Assembly: GCF_000092025.1 (NCBI RefSeq)
Contig: NC_003063.2
Location: 496,001-560,000, forward strand
DNA from: Agrobacterium fabrum str. C58
GTDB lineage: Bacteria; Pseudomonadota; Alphaproteobacteria; Rhizobiales; Rhizobiaceae
DNA: 64,000 nt
Direction of reading: 5' to 3'
This document shows, piece by piece, positions 28,524-40,528 of the stretch; position 1 is the stretch's first letter; every line of letters begins with the position of its first letter. The notes under the pieces are model-generated. The model ran no database searches. It worked only from the letters and a program-made list of their open reading frames with translations, and had not been told where the DNA came from. Both the position numbers and the translations under genes were made by a program.

Positions 28524-29696
28524 ATGAGTTTGAACCTCGCCGCCATTTTCGATGCCGATCTCGGCCCGGAAATCGCAGCATTGCGCGACAGCGCCAGTGC
28601 ATTCGCAGATGATAAAATTGCGCCGCTCGCCACCGAGATTGATCGCAACGACCGCTTCCCGCGTCAGCTCTGGCCGCAAATGGGTGAGCTTGGCCTGCAC
28701 GGCATCACCGTTTCGGAAGAGTTTGGCGGTGCCGATATGGGTTATCTCGCCCATTGCGTGGCGATGGAGGAAATAAGCCGGGCTTCCGCTTCCATCGGCC
28801 TTTCCTATGGCGCTCATTCCAACCTCTGCATCAACCAGATTCACCGCTGGGGAACCGATGAGCAGAAGCACAGATATCTGCCGAAACTCGTCTCCGGTGA
28901 CCATGTCGGTTCACTCGCCATGAGCGAGACGGAAGCCGGTTCCGACGTCGTATCGATGCGGCTGAAGGCGGAACGCAAGGGTGACCGTTACGTACTGAAC
29001 GGCGCGAAGATGTGGATCACCAATGGCCATGAAGCCGATACGCTGGTGGTTTATGCCAAGACGGACATGTCCGCCGGTGCGCGCGGCATCACCGCCTTCC
29101 TGATCGAAAAGGGCTTCAAGGGTTTCCGCCCGGCCCAGAAACTCGACAAGCTCGGCATGCGCGGCTCGCCCACATCGGAACTGGTGTTCGAGGATTGCGA
29201 GGTGCCGGAGGAAAACATCCTCGGGCGTTTGAATGACGGCGTGACGGTGCTGATGAGCGGGCTGGATTACGAACGCGCCGTGCTGGCCGCCGGCCCTGTT
29301 GGCATCATGCAGGCGGCCATCGATCTGGTGCTGCCCTATGTCCGCGAGCGCAAGCAATTCGGCAAGGCTATCGGCGAGTTCCAGCTGGTGCAGGGAAAGC
29401 TTGCCGATATCTATTCGGCCATGAATGCATCCCGCGCCTATGTCTATGCCGTGGCCCGCGCCTGCGACAATGGCCGTATCACAAGACAGGATGCGGCGGG
29501 CGCGATTTTGTTTGCCGCCGAGCGGGCGACACAGGTGGCGCTGGATGCGATCCAGCTTCTCGGCGGCTCCGGTTATGTCAATGAAAGCCCGGCCGGACGG
29601 CTGCTGCGCGACGCCAAGCTTTATGAGATCGGCGCAGGCACCAGCGAAATCCGCCGGATGCTGATCGGCCGCGAACTGGTCAAGGGCAACGGGTGA
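28524..29696 (+). CDS. ivd: Isovaleryl-CoA dehydrogenase
   Basis: A 390-residue FAD-dependent dehydrogenase converting isovaleryl-CoA to 3-methylcrotonyl-CoA in leucine breakdown. The catalytic Glu250 is in [13 protein letters not shown], matching Glu254 of human IVD (GLDLERLVLAGGP), which separates it from other acyl-CoA dehydrogenases. The start at 28524 follows GGAGGAGGAGA; an in-frame start at 28431 overlaps the regulator. First gene of the five-gene leucine operon. Confidence 0.94.
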   Translation: MSLNLAAIFDADLGPEIAALRDSASAFADDKIAPLATEIDRNDRFPRQLWPQMGELGLHGITVSEEFGGADMGYLAHCVAMEEISRASASIGLSYGAHSNLCINQIHRWGTDEQKHRYLPKLVSGDHVGSLAMSETEAGSDVVSMRLKAERKGDRYVLNGAKMWITNGHEADTLVVYAKTDMSAGARGITAFLIEKGFKGFRPAQKLDKLGMRGSPTSELVFEDCEVPEENILGRLNDGVTVLMSGLDYERAVLAAGPVGIMQAAIDLVLPYVRERKQFGKAIGEFQLVQGKLADIYSAMNASRAYVYAVARACDNGRITRQDAAGAILFAAERATQVALDAIQLLGGSGYVNESPAGRLLRDAKLYEIGAGTSEIRRMLIGRELVKGNG

Positions 29697-29704
29697 GGAA
29701 TGCG

Positions 29705-31306
<1,602 letters not shown>

Positions 31307-31313
31307 GGCGACG

Positions 31314-33305
31314 ATGTTCTCGAAAATACTGATCGCCAACCGTGGCGAAATCGCCTGCCGCATCATCCGCACCGCAGCCAGTATGGGCATCCGCACCGTC
31401 GCGGTCTATTCGGATGCCGACCGCGACGCCATGCATGTGGCGCTGGCCGATGAGGCCATCGCCATCGGCCCCGCACCTGCGCGCGCCTCCTATCTCGACG
31501 GCGAAAAGATCATTGCCGCCGCAAAGGCAAGCGGCGCAGAGGCCATCCATCCGGGCTATGGTTTTCTTTCAGAAAATGCCGGTTTCGCCGAAGCCTGCGC
31601 TTCTGCGGGCCTCGTTTTCATCGGCCCTCCACCAGAAGCAATCCGCGCCATGGGCGGAAAAAGCGAAGCTAAGGCGCTGATGGCAACGGCAGGCGTTCCC
31701 ATCGTTCCCGGTTATCACGGCGATGAACAGGCCGAGAAACGACTGGCAAGCGAGGCGGACAAGATCGGTTACCCGGTGCTGCTGAAAGCCTCGGCAGGCG
31801 GCGGCGGCAAGGGCATGCGCGTCGTCCGGCAGAAGCACGACTTTGCTGCGGAGCTTGCCGGCGCCAAACGCGAAGCACTGGCCGCCTTCGGCAATGACCG
31901 CATGCTGATCGAAAAATACCTGGAGCGGCCGCGCCATGTGGAAGTGCAGGTTTTCGCCGATGGCCACGGCAATTGTGTTTCGCTTTTTGAACGCGACTGC
32001 TCGATCCAGCGCCGGCACCAGAAGGTGATAGAGGAAGCCCCCGCCCCCGGCCTGCCCGATGACTTGCGGCAACGCATGTATGACGCGGCAACCGCCGCCG
32101 CCCGTGCCATCGATTATCGCGGCGCGGGAACGATAGAATTCCTCCTTGATCCATCCGGCTTCTATTTCATGGAAATGAACACGCGCCTTCAGGTCGAGCA
32201 TCCGGTGACGGAATATATTACCGGTCTCGATCTGGTCGAATGGCAGCTGCGCGTTGCGAATGGAGAAGCCCTGCCTAAAGACTGGGCCGATCTCCGCATC
32301 AACGGCCATGCCATCGAGGCACGCATTTATGCCGAAGACCCGGCGCATGATTTCCTCCCGTCGATTGGCACGATCAGCCACCTCGTCTTTCCCGATGAAG
32401 GTCCTCACCTCCGGATCGACAGCGGCATCCGCGCCGGCGACGCCATCACCGTGCATTACGATCCGATGATCGCCAAGCTGATCGTCTGGGATCATGACCG
32501 ACCCGCCGCCGTGCGGCGTCTAAAGGTGGCGCTTGAAAAGCTGGCAATTTGCGGCGTCACCAGCAATGCCACCTTTCTGGCGCGGCTTGCGGGGCTCGAA
32601 ACTTTCGCAGCGGCCGATCTGGATACCGGCTTCATCGCCCGCAACGAGGCAGACCTTTTTGCTCCGCAGGCCGTGGGCGACAATGAGATCGCACTGGCGG
32701 CACTCGGCTTCCTTCTCAGCCGTAAAAACGCGAGCACCAACCCGCAAGCGCAGGCCGACCCTCATAGTCCCTGGAATACCGCCAACGCCTTCCGACTGAA
32801 TGCGCCGGCGCGTGAGACGCTGCATTTCACCATGCAGAACCGGCCGATCGACCTTGGCGTAGCCCATGAGGCAGACAGCTTTTCGCTGGAGATGGGCGGA
32901 CACACGATCCGCGCTTATGGCGACCTCTCTGACAACGGCCGCTTTCGCGCGACCATCAACGACCGGACATGGAAAGGCTATTTCTTTGCAGAGAGTGATA
33001 GCTACGCACTTTTTCTGCACGGCGAACACTATCGCATCAGCCAGCCAGACCCGGTCGATATCGCAGATTCTTCTGGCCATACGGGCGGTCTGGAGGCGCC
33101 CATGCCGGGCGTTATCCGCGCCGTGCTCAGCCAGAGTGGCGCGGCGGTCGAGACCGGTGATGCACTTGTCGTGATGGAAGCGATGAAGATGGAGCATACC
33201 ATCCGCGCACCCGCGAAAGGCATCGTCACCGCCGTCAACTGCGCCGAAGGCGACATGGTCGTCGCCGGTGCGGTGCTGGTGGATTTCGAGCCGGAGGGCA
33301 TCTGA
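31314..33305 (+). CDS. mccA: Methylcrotonyl-CoA carboxylase alpha (biotin carboxylase) subunit
   Basis: A 663-residue subunit with biotin carboxylase (MFSKILIANRGEIACRIIRT, ATP loop KASAGGGGKGM, EMNTRLQVEHPVTE), a linker region and a C-terminal biotinyl domain with biotinylated Lys625 in VMEAMKMEH. It carboxylates biotin with bicarbonate and ATP. ATG 31314 is preferred; the longer in-frame extension to 31035 lies inside mccB. Confidence 0.94.
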   Translation: MFSKILIANRGEIACRIIRTAASMGIRTVAVYSDADRDAMHVALADEAIAIGPAPARASYLDGEKIIAAAKASGAEAIHPGYGFLSENAGFAEACASAGLVFIGPPPEAIRAMGGKSEAKALMATAGVPIVPGYHGDEQAEKRLASEADKIGYPVLLKASAGGGGKGMRVVRQKHDFAAELAGAKREALAAFGNDRMLIEKYLERPRHVEVQVFADGHGNCVSLFERDCSIQRRHQKVIEEAPAPGLPDDLRQRMYDAATAAARAIDYRGAGTIEFLLDPSGFYFMEMNTRLQVEHPVTEYITGLDLVEWQLRVANGEALPKDWADLRINGHAIEARIYAEDPAHDFLPSIGTISHLVFPDEGPHLRIDSGIRAGDAITVHYDPMIAKLIVWDHDRPAAVRRLKVALEKLAICGVTSNATFLARLAGLETFAAADLDTGFIARNEADLFAPQAVGDNEIALAALGFLLSRKNASTNPQAQADPHSPWNTANAFRLNAPARETLHFTMQNRPIDLGVAHEADSFSLEMGGHTIRAYGDLSDNGRFRATINDRTWKGYFFAESDSYALFLHGEHYRISQPDPVDIADSSGHTGGLEAPMPGVIRAVLSQSGAAVETGDALVVMEAMKMEHTIRAPAKGIVTAVNCAEGDMVVAGAVLVDFEPEGI

Positions 33306-33306
33306 T

Positions 33307-34233
33307 ATGGATTGGCCTCGCAACGTGAAGATCGTTGAGGTGGGCGCGCGTGACGGTCTGCAGAACGAAAGCGCCGAGGTCTCCACCGCCATCAAGATCG
33401 AACTGATCGAGCGGCTCGCCGCAGCCGGCCTGCCAGCAGTCGAGGCGGGCGCTTTCGTATCTCCCAGGAAAGTGCCGCAAATGGCGGATTCGAGAGAGGT
33501 GTTTCAGGGCCTCAAACGGTGGCCCGGAACTGCCTATGCCGCACTCGTCCCCAATATGAAAGGTTTCGAGGCGGCCATCGAGGCCGGCGTGACGGAAATC
33601 GCCGTTTTCGTCTCCGCCTCGGATGGCTTCAGCCGGCACAATATCGGCTGCTCGCGCGCCGAAAGCCTCGAGCGCCTGCGCGATGTCGCGGAGGCTGCCG
33701 CTGACAGAAATATCCGCATGCGCGGTTACGTCTCCTGCATTGCCGGCTGTCCCTATGACGGAGCGGTCGCGCCCGATGACGTGGCAGCGATGGCTGAGGC
33801 GCTTGTGGCCCTCGGCTGCTATGAAATCTCGCTCGGCGATACGATCGGCGTCGGCACGGCCGGCCAGATTCGCGATGTCATCGAACGTGTAGCGACCGGG
33901 ATTCCACGCGACCAAATCGCCATGCATTTCCATGATACCTATGGGCAGGGTGTCGCCAATGTGCTCGCCTCACTTCAGGAAGGCATCGTCGTTTTCGATA
34001 GTTCCGTTGCCGGGCTGGGTGGCTGCCCCTTTGCGCCGGGGGCGAGCGGCAATGTCGCAACGGAAGACGTCGTTTATCTACTGCAAGGACTTGGCATCGA
34101 AACCGGTATCGACCTGATGGCGGTGGCGAAGACCGGTGAGTGGATCAGCCGGCATCTTGGCAGGCCGAATGCGGCGCGCGCCGGAAAAGCGCTGCTTGCT
34201 GCAAAACAGGAGGGAGACCTGCATGGCGGATGA
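33307..34233 (+). CDS. hmgL: Hydroxymethylglutaryl-CoA lyase
   Basis: This 308-residue TIM-barrel lyase splits HMG-CoA to acetoacetate and acetyl-CoA. The metal/substrate motif is GARDGLQNE, the metal His are in HFHDTYGQG, and the family signature is GLGGCPFAPGASGN with the active-site Cys. It begins 1 base after the mccA stop. Last committed step of the leucine route in this operon. Confidence 0.94.
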   Translation: MDWPRNVKIVEVGARDGLQNESAEVSTAIKIELIERLAAAGLPAVEAGAFVSPRKVPQMADSREVFQGLKRWPGTAYAALVPNMKGFEAAIEAGVTEIAVFVSASDGFSRHNIGCSRAESLERLRDVAEAAADRNIRMRGYVSCIAGCPYDGAVAPDDVAAMAEALVALGCYEISLGDTIGVGTAGQIRDVIERVATGIPRDQIAMHFHDTYGQGVANVLASLQEGIVVFDSSVAGLGGCPFAPGASGNVATEDVVYLLQGLGIETGIDLMAVAKTGEWISRHLGRPNAARAGKALLAAKQEGDLHGG

Positions 34234-34999
34234 ACTGCTGCACGAGGCGCGCCAAGATGTTCTATGGCTGACGCTCAACCGGCCGGAGGTACACAACGCC
34301 CTCAATGCCGCGATGACGGAGGCACTCACGGATGCGATCCGCGCTGCATCCGGCGATGGCAGCCTGCGTGCCGTGGTGATAACGGCAGCCGGAGACCGCA
34401 GCTTCTGTTCGGGAGCCGATCTGAAGGAAAGTGCCGGCGGCATGTTCCTCTCGCCCAACGGGACGAACCCCATTGCCAACGTGATGCGCGCGATAGAGAG
34501 CTGCGACAAGCCCGTCATTGCCCGCATCAATGGCCGGGTTCTGGCCGGCGGGCTCGGCCTTGTCGCCACCTGCGATCTTGCCTATGCCGCCGATCATGCC
34601 GAATTCGGCCTGCCGGAAGTGCGGGTCGGGCTTTTCCCGACCATGGTGGCGGCGAAGTTGCTGGCAAAAATGCCTTTGGGCGGGCTTCAGGAAATGGCCT
34701 ATCTCGGCCAGCCGATCACCGCTGCGGAGGCAAAAGGTCTCGGCCTCGTCAATCGCACGGCGCCGCTGGCTGAACTCGATGGCCTTATCGAAGAGGTTCT
34801 CGCAAAGCTGCGACAGAACGCGCCGGGCGCCATCGCCGCGGGAAAGGCGGCCCTGCTGGCGATGCGCGACATGCCATCGGATGAACGGCTTGCCTTTGCG
34901 GAAGACGCCATAGCAGCCATCAGCGGCAGCGACGAAGCGCGCGAAGGGCGGCAGGCTTTTGCAGAAAAGCGCCCTCCCAAATGGATCGGCAGATCCTGA
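34223..34999 (+). CDS. Enoyl-CoA hydratase, probable 3-methylglutaconyl-CoA hydratase
   Basis: A 258-residue crotonase-fold protein: [14 protein letters not shown] near the N-terminus, the oxyanion hole at CSGADLKES, and [14 protein letters not shown] with a downstream [10 protein letters not shown] segment carrying the catalytic Glu. It overlaps the end of the HMG-CoA lyase gene by 11 bases. Its place between carboxylase and lyase steps in the pathway makes 3-methylglutaconyl-CoA the likely substrate (LiuC/AUH role), inferred from context. Confidence 0.87.
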   Translation: MADELLHEARQDVLWLTLNRPEVHNALNAAMTEALTDAIRAASGDGSLRAVVITAAGDRSFCSGADLKESAGGMFLSPNGTNPIANVMRAIESCDKPVIARINGRVLAGGLGLVATCDLAYAADHAEFGLPEVRVGLFPTMVAAKLLAKMPLGGLQEMAYLGQPITAAEAKGLGLVNRTAPLAELDGLIEEVLAKLRQNAPGAIAAGKAALLAMRDMPSDERLAFAEDAIAAISGSDEAREGRQAFAEKRPPKWIGRS

Positions 35000-35139
35000 A
35001 CCGCCGCGTTTCAGGGCAGTCGTCACCGCTTCAGCTGTTAATCGATATAATGCCCGCGGCCGCGTTGACCCCGTTCAGCAAATCGCGTTCTATCCAGCAC
35101 CTTTCGCCGGATGGCGATCGGGCAGTCGGAGGAGACCCC

Positions 35140-36018
35140 ATGCGCCTTGTAAAAACCGTTGCCGAATTGCGGGATGCGATCGCCGCCTTTCGCCGCGCCG
35201 GCAAAACCATCGGCTTCGTGCCGACCATGGGTTTTCTGCATATCGGCCATTTGACATTGGTTGCCAGAGCCAAAGCGGAAAACGACGCGACGGTGGTTTC
35301 CATCTTCGTCAATCCGCTACAGTTCGGCGCGAATGAGGATCTGGCGCGCTACCCGCGCGATCTTGCCCGTGACAGCGCGCTTTTGCAGGAAGCCGGCGTC
35401 GACATCCTCTTCGCTCCTGACGTTACGGAGATGTATCCGCGCCCGATACAGACGGTGGTGGATGTGCCTGAACTGGGCAGCCAGCTGGAAGGCGCGGTGC
35501 GGCCGGGGCATTTTGCCGGCGTTACCACCGTCGTGACCAAGCTTTTTAATCTCGTCCAGCCGGACGCGGCCTATTTCGGCGAAAAGGATTATCAGCAGGT
35601 GACGCTGGTCCGCCGCATGGTTGAGGACCTTGCCCAGCCGGTGCGGGTTATTCCCGTCGCCACCGTGCGTGAGGCGGATGGGCTCGCCTGCTCGTCGCGC
35701 AATGTCTATCTAAGCCCCGAGCAACGCGCTGCCGCCGTGATCGTACCGCACGCGCTGGACGAGGCGGAGAGGCTTTATGCTGAAGGCGTTGATGACCCGG
35801 CAGCCATTGAAGCCGCCATAGAAAAGTTCATTGCAGCCGAGCCGCTGGCGTCGCCTGAGGTCGTTGCGGTGCGCGATCCCGATACGCTGGCGCCCGTTGC
35901 CTCCCTGCAGGCCGGGCCTGTGCTGGTCGCGCTGTTCGTGCGCTTTGGCAGCACGCGGCTTCTCGACAACCGTGTCATCGGCCGCGAAAAAACCGCGGAA
36001 CAGGAGGCCGCCCAATGA
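35140..36018 (+). CDS. panC: Pantothenate synthetase
   Basis: A 292-residue enzyme joining pantoate and beta-alanine with [16 protein letters not shown] is the HIGH motif, FVNPLQFG the pantoate site, and SSRNVYL with the KSKSLS-like position near GLACSSRN are conserved. ATG 35140 follows GGAGGAGACC; an in-frame ATG at 34981 lies within the previous gene's end. Overlaps panB by 4 bases. Confidence 0.95.
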   Translation: MRLVKTVAELRDAIAAFRRAGKTIGFVPTMGFLHIGHLTLVARAKAENDATVVSIFVNPLQFGANEDLARYPRDLARDSALLQEAGVDILFAPDVTEMYPRPIQTVVDVPELGSQLEGAVRPGHFAGVTTVVTKLFNLVQPDAAYFGEKDYQQVTLVRRMVEDLAQPVRVIPVATVREADGLACSSRNVYLSPEQRAAAVIVPHALDEAERLYAEGVDDPAAIEAAIEKFIAAEPLASPEVVAVRDPDTLAPVASLQAGPVLVALFVRFGSTRLLDNRVIGREKTAEQEAAQ

Positions 36019-36854
36019 GCGCCCATGCAAAACAAAAGCGGCTGACGACGGCCTCCATCCGGCAGATGAAGGGCGAGGCACGCATCGTCTGCCTCACCGC
36101 CTATACGACGCCGATTGCCCGGCTGCTGGATCCGCATTGTGACCTTTTGCTGGTGGGGGATTCCCTCGGCATGGTGCTTTACGGCATGGAGACGACTGTT
36201 GGTGTGACGCTGGACATGATGATCGCCCATGGCCGCGCCGTCATGCGCGGCGTCGAACATGCCTGCGTCATCGTCGATCTTCCCTTCGGCACCTATCAGG
36301 AATCCAAGGAACAGGCCTTCCGCAACGCCGTGCGGCTGATGCAGGAGACCGGCTGCGATGGCGTGAAGCTGGAAGGCGGCGAAGAAATGGCCGAGACCAT
36401 CGCCTTTCTGGTGGCGCGTGGCATTCCCGTCTTCGGCCATGTCGGGCTGATGCCGCAACTCGTCCACACTGCCGGTGGCTTCCGCTCGCTCGGCCATTCG
36501 GATGCGGAAACGCAAAAGATCTGGCGCGATGGTATTGCGGTCGATCAGGCGGGCGCTTTCGCCATCGTCGTGGAAGGCACCGTCGAACCACTTGCCCGCG
36601 AGTTGACGGAGAAGCTCGCCGCCCCGACCGTCGGCATCGGTGCATCGCCGGCCTGTGACGGGCAGGTGCTGGTGTCCGACGACATGCTTGGCCTGTTTTC
36701 AGACTTCAAACCGAAATTCGTCAAACGGTATGCCGATCTCGGCACGGCTGCTACGCAAGCGGCGGCGGCTTATGCCGATGAGGTGCGCTCCGGTGCATTT
36801 CCGGGGCCGGAGCATACGTTTCAAGTGCGTAAGCCGTCGCCTTCGGGGAAGTGA
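36015..36854 (+). CDS. panB: Ketopantoate hydroxymethyltransferase
   Basis: This 279-residue TIM-barrel enzyme makes ketopantoate from 2-oxoisovalerate and methylene-tetrahydrofolate. It shows [30 protein letters not shown] and [19 protein letters not shown] segments (read [15 protein letters not shown]). Its ATG overlaps panC's stop (ATGA). Its substrate 2-oxoisovalerate is also the valine-derived ketoacid consumed by the BCKDH genes nearby. Confidence 0.95.
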   Translation: MSAHAKQKRLTTASIRQMKGEARIVCLTAYTTPIARLLDPHCDLLLVGDSLGMVLYGMETTVGVTLDMMIAHGRAVMRGVEHACVIVDLPFGTYQESKEQAFRNAVRLMQETGCDGVKLEGGEEMAETIAFLVARGIPVFGHVGLMPQLVHTAGGFRSLGHSDAETQKIWRDGIAVDQAGAFAIVVEGTVEPLARELTEKLAAPTVGIGASPACDGQVLVSDDMLGLFSDFKPKFVKRYADLGTAATQAAAAYADEVRSGAFPGPEHTFQVRKPSPSGK

Positions 36855-36888
36855 AACTCTATTTCCGTCACCCCAAAAAACAACGCTC

Positions 36889-38181
36889 CTATATAATCCC
36901 GCCGCTACCGCCAACCGAAGCCGGGCGTTCCGCCGCCACCCGCTTGCGATAGCCGCTCGCCCGGTAAGTCGCGACCGGATCGATCGCGCCGCCAGCTAAT
37001 TGACGGGCCTGCGCAAGGATCGGCTCGACATCGGTACGATAAGCCCGCTTCAGCATATCGGACGCCATCAGAGCATCATTATCCTGCTGATAGCCATCGA
37101 GAGCCGTGCGATCCACCAGCAGCGCCTGCGCATAGGCGCGGCGGATTTCATTGGCGCTGGAGATCAGACTTTCGATCGGGTCCGTCACATTATGCGACTG
37201 GTCGATCATATGGGCGGGATGGAAACCCTTCACGCCGCGATATTCGGCGTCCACAAGCTCGTTGAAAACGAGAAACAGGCGGTAGGGCTCGATCGAGCCG
37301 GCATCCAGATCGTCATCGCCATATTTGCTGTCATTGAAATGGAAACCGCCGAGCTTGCCGAACTGGATAAGCCGGGCGACGATCATCTCGATATTGGTGT
37401 TCGGCGCATGATGGCCGAGATCAACGAGGCAGCAGGCCTTTTCACCCAGCGTGTTGGCAATGAGGTAATTGGTGCCCCAGTCCTGCACGACGGTGGAATA
37501 GAAGGCCGGCTCGTACATCTTGTGTTCGGAAAAGATGCGCCAGTCATCCGGCAGCGCCTTGTAGATATCGGCCATGGCGGCGAGATAACGCTCGAAACTT
37601 CTGGTGAAATTGCTCTGCCCGGGGAAATTGGAACCGTCACCCACCCACACCGTCAGCGCCTTCGAGCCGATGGCGTTGCCGATTTCGATACATTCAATGT
37701 TGTGCTCGACAGCCTGTTGCCGCGTCGCGGCATCGGTGTGGCTGAGCGAGCCGTATTTGTAGGAGTGGCCCTGGCCCGGCGCATCCGAAAAGGTGTTGGA
37801 ATTCATGGCGTCGAAACCGAGACCCAGCGCATCGGCATGCGCCTTCAGCCGCTTCGGGTCTTGCTTGTCCCACGGAATATGCAGGGAGACGTTTGGCGTA
37901 GCTCGCGTCAGCTGGTTGATAACGGCGCAATCGTCCAGCTTGTCGAAAATGCCCCGCGGCTCACCCGTGCCCGGAAAGCGGGCGAAGCGCGTGCCGCCCG
38001 TACCGACGCCCCAGGAGGGCACGGCAACGAAAAATTCCGCCACCTTGGCCGTAACAGCATCGATGTCGATGTTGCGGCGCGCCAGCTGGTTGCCCAGCGC
38101 CTGATAATCGTCTTTCTGTGCACCGGCGCGCTTTTCGTTTTCAGCCGCGATCACATCGGCGGCGATTTTCATCTCGGTCAT
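36889..38181 (-). CDS. rhaI: L-rhamnose isomerase, rhizobial type
   Basis: A 430-residue TIM-barrel sugar isomerase of the rhizobial RhaI type, converting L-rhamnose to L-rhamnulose. Conserved segments include ISLHIPWDKQDP-like (VSLHIPWDKQDP), GDGSNFPGQSNF, SEHKMYEPAFYSTVVQDWG and DLGHHAPNTNIEMIV, carrying metal-binding Glu, Asp and His. ATG 38181 follows GGGAGGAAG (M10 beyond the in-frame 38211 start). It lies 50 bases after rhaD in a two-gene catabolic operon. Confidence 0.93.
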   Translation of the reverse strand: MTEMKIAADVIAAENEKRAGAQKDDYQALGNQLARRNIDIDAVTAKVAEFFVAVPSWGVGTGGTRFARFPGTGEPRGIFDKLDDCAVINQLTRATPNVSLHIPWDKQDPKRLKAHADALGLGFDAMNSNTFSDAPGQGHSYKYGSLSHTDAATRQQAVEHNIECIEIGNAIGSKALTVWVGDGSNFPGQSNFTRSFERYLAAMADIYKALPDDWRIFSEHKMYEPAFYSTVVQDWGTNYLIANTLGEKACCLVDLGHHAPNTNIEMIVARLIQFGKLGGFHFNDSKYGDDDLDAGSIEPYRLFLVFNELVDAEYRGVKGFHPAHMIDQSHNVTDPIESLISSANEIRRAYAQALLVDRTALDGYQQDNDALMASDMLKRAYRTDVEPILAQARQLAGGAIDPVATYRASGYRKRVAAERPASVGGSGGII

Positions 38182-38231
38182 CTCTTCCTCCCGGGCATCA
38201 CGGCGGCACACCCGCCTGTCACGGTCCCCTG

Positions 38232-40328
38232 TTATCGCGTAAAACTCTGTGCATTACCGGCATCGACATTGATGATGTTGCCGGTCGACTTGGCCGAAGC
38301 GTCGGACGCCAGGAAGTAGATCGCCTCGGCGATATCTTCCGGAAACACATTTAGCTTCAGCATCGAACGCTTGCGGTAATGTTCCTCCAGATCGGTCACC
38401 TCGATCTTGGACGACGCCGCACGCTGCTCACGCCATTCGCCATTCCAGATTTTCGAACCGCGCAACACGGCATCCGGATTGACGGTGTTCACGCGAATGC
38501 CGGCCTCTGCCCCTTCGAGCGCAAGGCAACGGGCGAGATGAATTTCCGCAGCCTTGGCCGTGCAATAGGCCGATGCATTGGGCGAAGAAGCAAGGCCATT
38601 CTTGGAAGCGACGAAGACGATGTTGCCGCCGAGATTCTGGCGCCGCAGCAGCCGGAATGCTTCTCGCGAGACGAGGAAATAGCCTGTCGCGAGAATGTCG
38701 ATATTCTTGTTCCACATGGCAAGCGTCGTGTCTTCCACGGGTGCGGAGGAAGCAATGCCGGCATTGGAGACCAGAATATCCACACCGCCGAATTCGACGC
38801 TCGCTTCCGCAAAGGCGGAAATGACGTCATCTTCCTGCGTCACATCCAGCTTGACGGTGCGCACCGCATCGCCGCTGTAGCGCTTGACGAAATCACCCTT
38901 GGCAGCTTCCAGCGCCGCCTCGTCAATATCCGCCAGCACAACGCAGGCGCCCTCATCCGCCAGCCGTTCCGCGGTTGCCCGGCCGATGCCGCCGGCACCG
39001 CCGGTGACGAAGGCGACGCGGCCGGCAAGGCTTTTCGGCTTCGGCATGCGCTGCAGCTTTGCCTCTTCCAGCAGCCAATATTCGATATCGAAGGCTTCCT
39101 GCTCAGGCAGGCCCTGATATTCGGACACGGTGGATGCACCACGCATAACGTTGATGGCGTTGACATAAAACTCGCCAGCGATGCGTGCCGTCGCCTTATC
39201 CTTGGCAAAGGACAACATGCCAACGCCTGGGATCAGGAAAATCACCGGGTTCGGATCACGCATCTTTGGCGAGTTATCGTGGCGGCATGCCTCGTAATAG
39301 CGGCTGTAGTCGGCGCGGTAAGCCTCAAGCGCTTTGTCCAGACCCGCCGTCAGCGCATCCACATCGGGTTTCGCGGTATCGAGATCGAGAATCAGAGGCC
39401 GGATTTTCGTGCGCAGAAAATGGTCGGGGCAGGATGTGCCGAGGTTCCCAAGCGGCTTCAGGTCCTTCGAATTGACGAATTCAAGCACCGCGTCCTGATC
39501 GTCGAAATGACCGAGCTTGCGCTCCTCGCGGCCGATGCGGCCACGGATTTCCGGCATCAGCCGGGCAGCGATGGCACGGCGTTCGGCCACCGGCAGGCTT
39601 TTGGCCAAGGCACCACCGAAGATCGTCTTACCCTCGGTCTCAGCGGCAAACCATTCGATCGCCTTGTTGATGATGGCGAGCGTCAGTTCATAGCAAGCCT
39701 TGGCATCATCATCCCAGGTGAAGAGACCATGGCTTTCCAGCACCACGCCCTTTGCCGTGGGATTGGCCTTGACGAAAGCCTCCAGATCGAGACCGAGCTG
39801 GAAACCCGGACGACGCCAGGGCAGCCAGCCGATGTCATCGCCAAAGATTTGCTGTGTCAGTTCTTTGGAGTTTTTGGAGGCGGCAATCGCGATGATCGCA
39901 TCCGGATGCATGTGATCGACATGATCGAAAGGCACGAAACCATGGAGCGGCGTATCGATGGAGGCCGCGCGCGGGTTGAGGTTGAAGGTGCAGTGCGGCA
40001 AAAAGCCGACCATGCGGTCCTCATCTTCAACACCCTTGTAGATGCCCTTCAGCGCTTCCAGCTTTTCGAGATAAAGGGTGGCAAACCCATCGAGCTTGAT
40101 GGTGCCGACATCGCCGCCGGAGCCCTTCACCCACATCACCCGCACCTTTTCGCCGGTCAGCGGATCGATCTCGAGCACCTTTGCGGATGTGTTGCCGCCG
40201 CCGTAATTGGTGATGCGCTTGTCGGCACCCAGCAGATTGGAGCGATAAAGCAGCTTGCCGGGCTCATCGAGCGTCTGTGCGTAGGCGTCGTCCCAACGGC
40301 TTTCGAGAAGGCGGGGTGTTCCCGTCAT
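38232..40328 (-). CDS. rhaD: Rhamnulose-1-phosphate aldolase / short-chain dehydrogenase fusion
   Basis: This 698-residue bifunctional protein has a class II aldolase domain at about 1-400 (NYGGGNTSAK, then HMHPDAIIAI with zinc-binding His) and an SDR domain from about 425 (VTGGAGGIGRATAE cofactor loop, NAG, YCTAKAAE catalytic Tyr and Lys). The aldolase splits rhamnulose-1-phosphate to dihydroxyacetone phosphate and lactaldehyde, and the SDR is thought to oxidise lactaldehyde. ATG 40328 follows GAGGAAG; the upstream in-frame extension to 40421 is non-coding in character. Confidence 0.93.
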   Translation of the reverse strand: MTGTPRLLESRWDDAYAQTLDEPGKLLYRSNLLGADKRITNYGGGNTSAKVLEIDPLTGEKVRVMWVKGSGGDVGTIKLDGFATLYLEKLEALKGIYKGVEDEDRMVGFLPHCTFNLNPRAASIDTPLHGFVPFDHVDHMHPDAIIAIAASKNSKELTQQIFGDDIGWLPWRRPGFQLGLDLEAFVKANPTAKGVVLESHGLFTWDDDAKACYELTLAIINKAIEWFAAETEGKTIFGGALAKSLPVAERRAIAARLMPEIRGRIGREERKLGHFDDQDAVLEFVNSKDLKPLGNLGTSCPDHFLRTKIRPLILDLDTAKPDVDALTAGLDKALEAYRADYSRYYEACRHDNSPKMRDPNPVIFLIPGVGMLSFAKDKATARIAGEFYVNAINVMRGASTVSEYQGLPEQEAFDIEYWLLEEAKLQRMPKPKSLAGRVAFVTGGAGGIGRATAERLADEGACVVLADIDEAALEAAKGDFVKRYSGDAVRTVKLDVTQEDDVISAFAEASVEFGGVDILVSNAGIASSAPVEDTTLAMWNKNIDILATGYFLVSREAFRLLRRQNLGGNIVFVASKNGLASSPNASAYCTAKAAEIHLARCLALEGAEAGIRVNTVNPDAVLRGSKIWNGEWREQRAASSKIEVTDLEEHYRKRSMLKLNVFPEDIAEAIYFLASDASAKSTGNIINVDAGNAQSFTR

Positions 40329-40415
40329 GTCTTCCTCCCAATATCTGTCTGCATTCGCGGAGCCGATATCGGCCCGCCTCCTTTGATGGCAGGTATCGCG
40401 CATCCAAAAGCAGAA

Positions 40416-40488
40416 TGTCAATCAAAAACGATCATAAATTTTCATGTTGCAGCGCGATATTGATTAATTTGATCGTTCTTGATTGACA
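40416..40488. promoter_or_regulatory. RhaR operator with 19-bp inverted arms
   Basis: TGTCAATCAAAAACGATCA (40416-40434) is inverted at 40470-40488 with one mismatch in 19. The arms are 35 bases apart in the 200-base region between rhaD and rhaR, one near each start. A DeoR-family regulator reading TGATCGTT-TTGATT elements could bind both arms and loop the DNA, controlling both divergent operons. Confidence 0.75.
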
Positions 40489-40528
40489 ACGTAAAGAGAT
40501 TGCGAATAATCACAAGCAGGAGGACCCC

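Noticed and set aside
38379..40463. 694-codon open frame on the + strand opposite rhaD
   Set aside because: Shadow of the aldolase/SDR fusion caused by high GC third positions; no recognisable domain.
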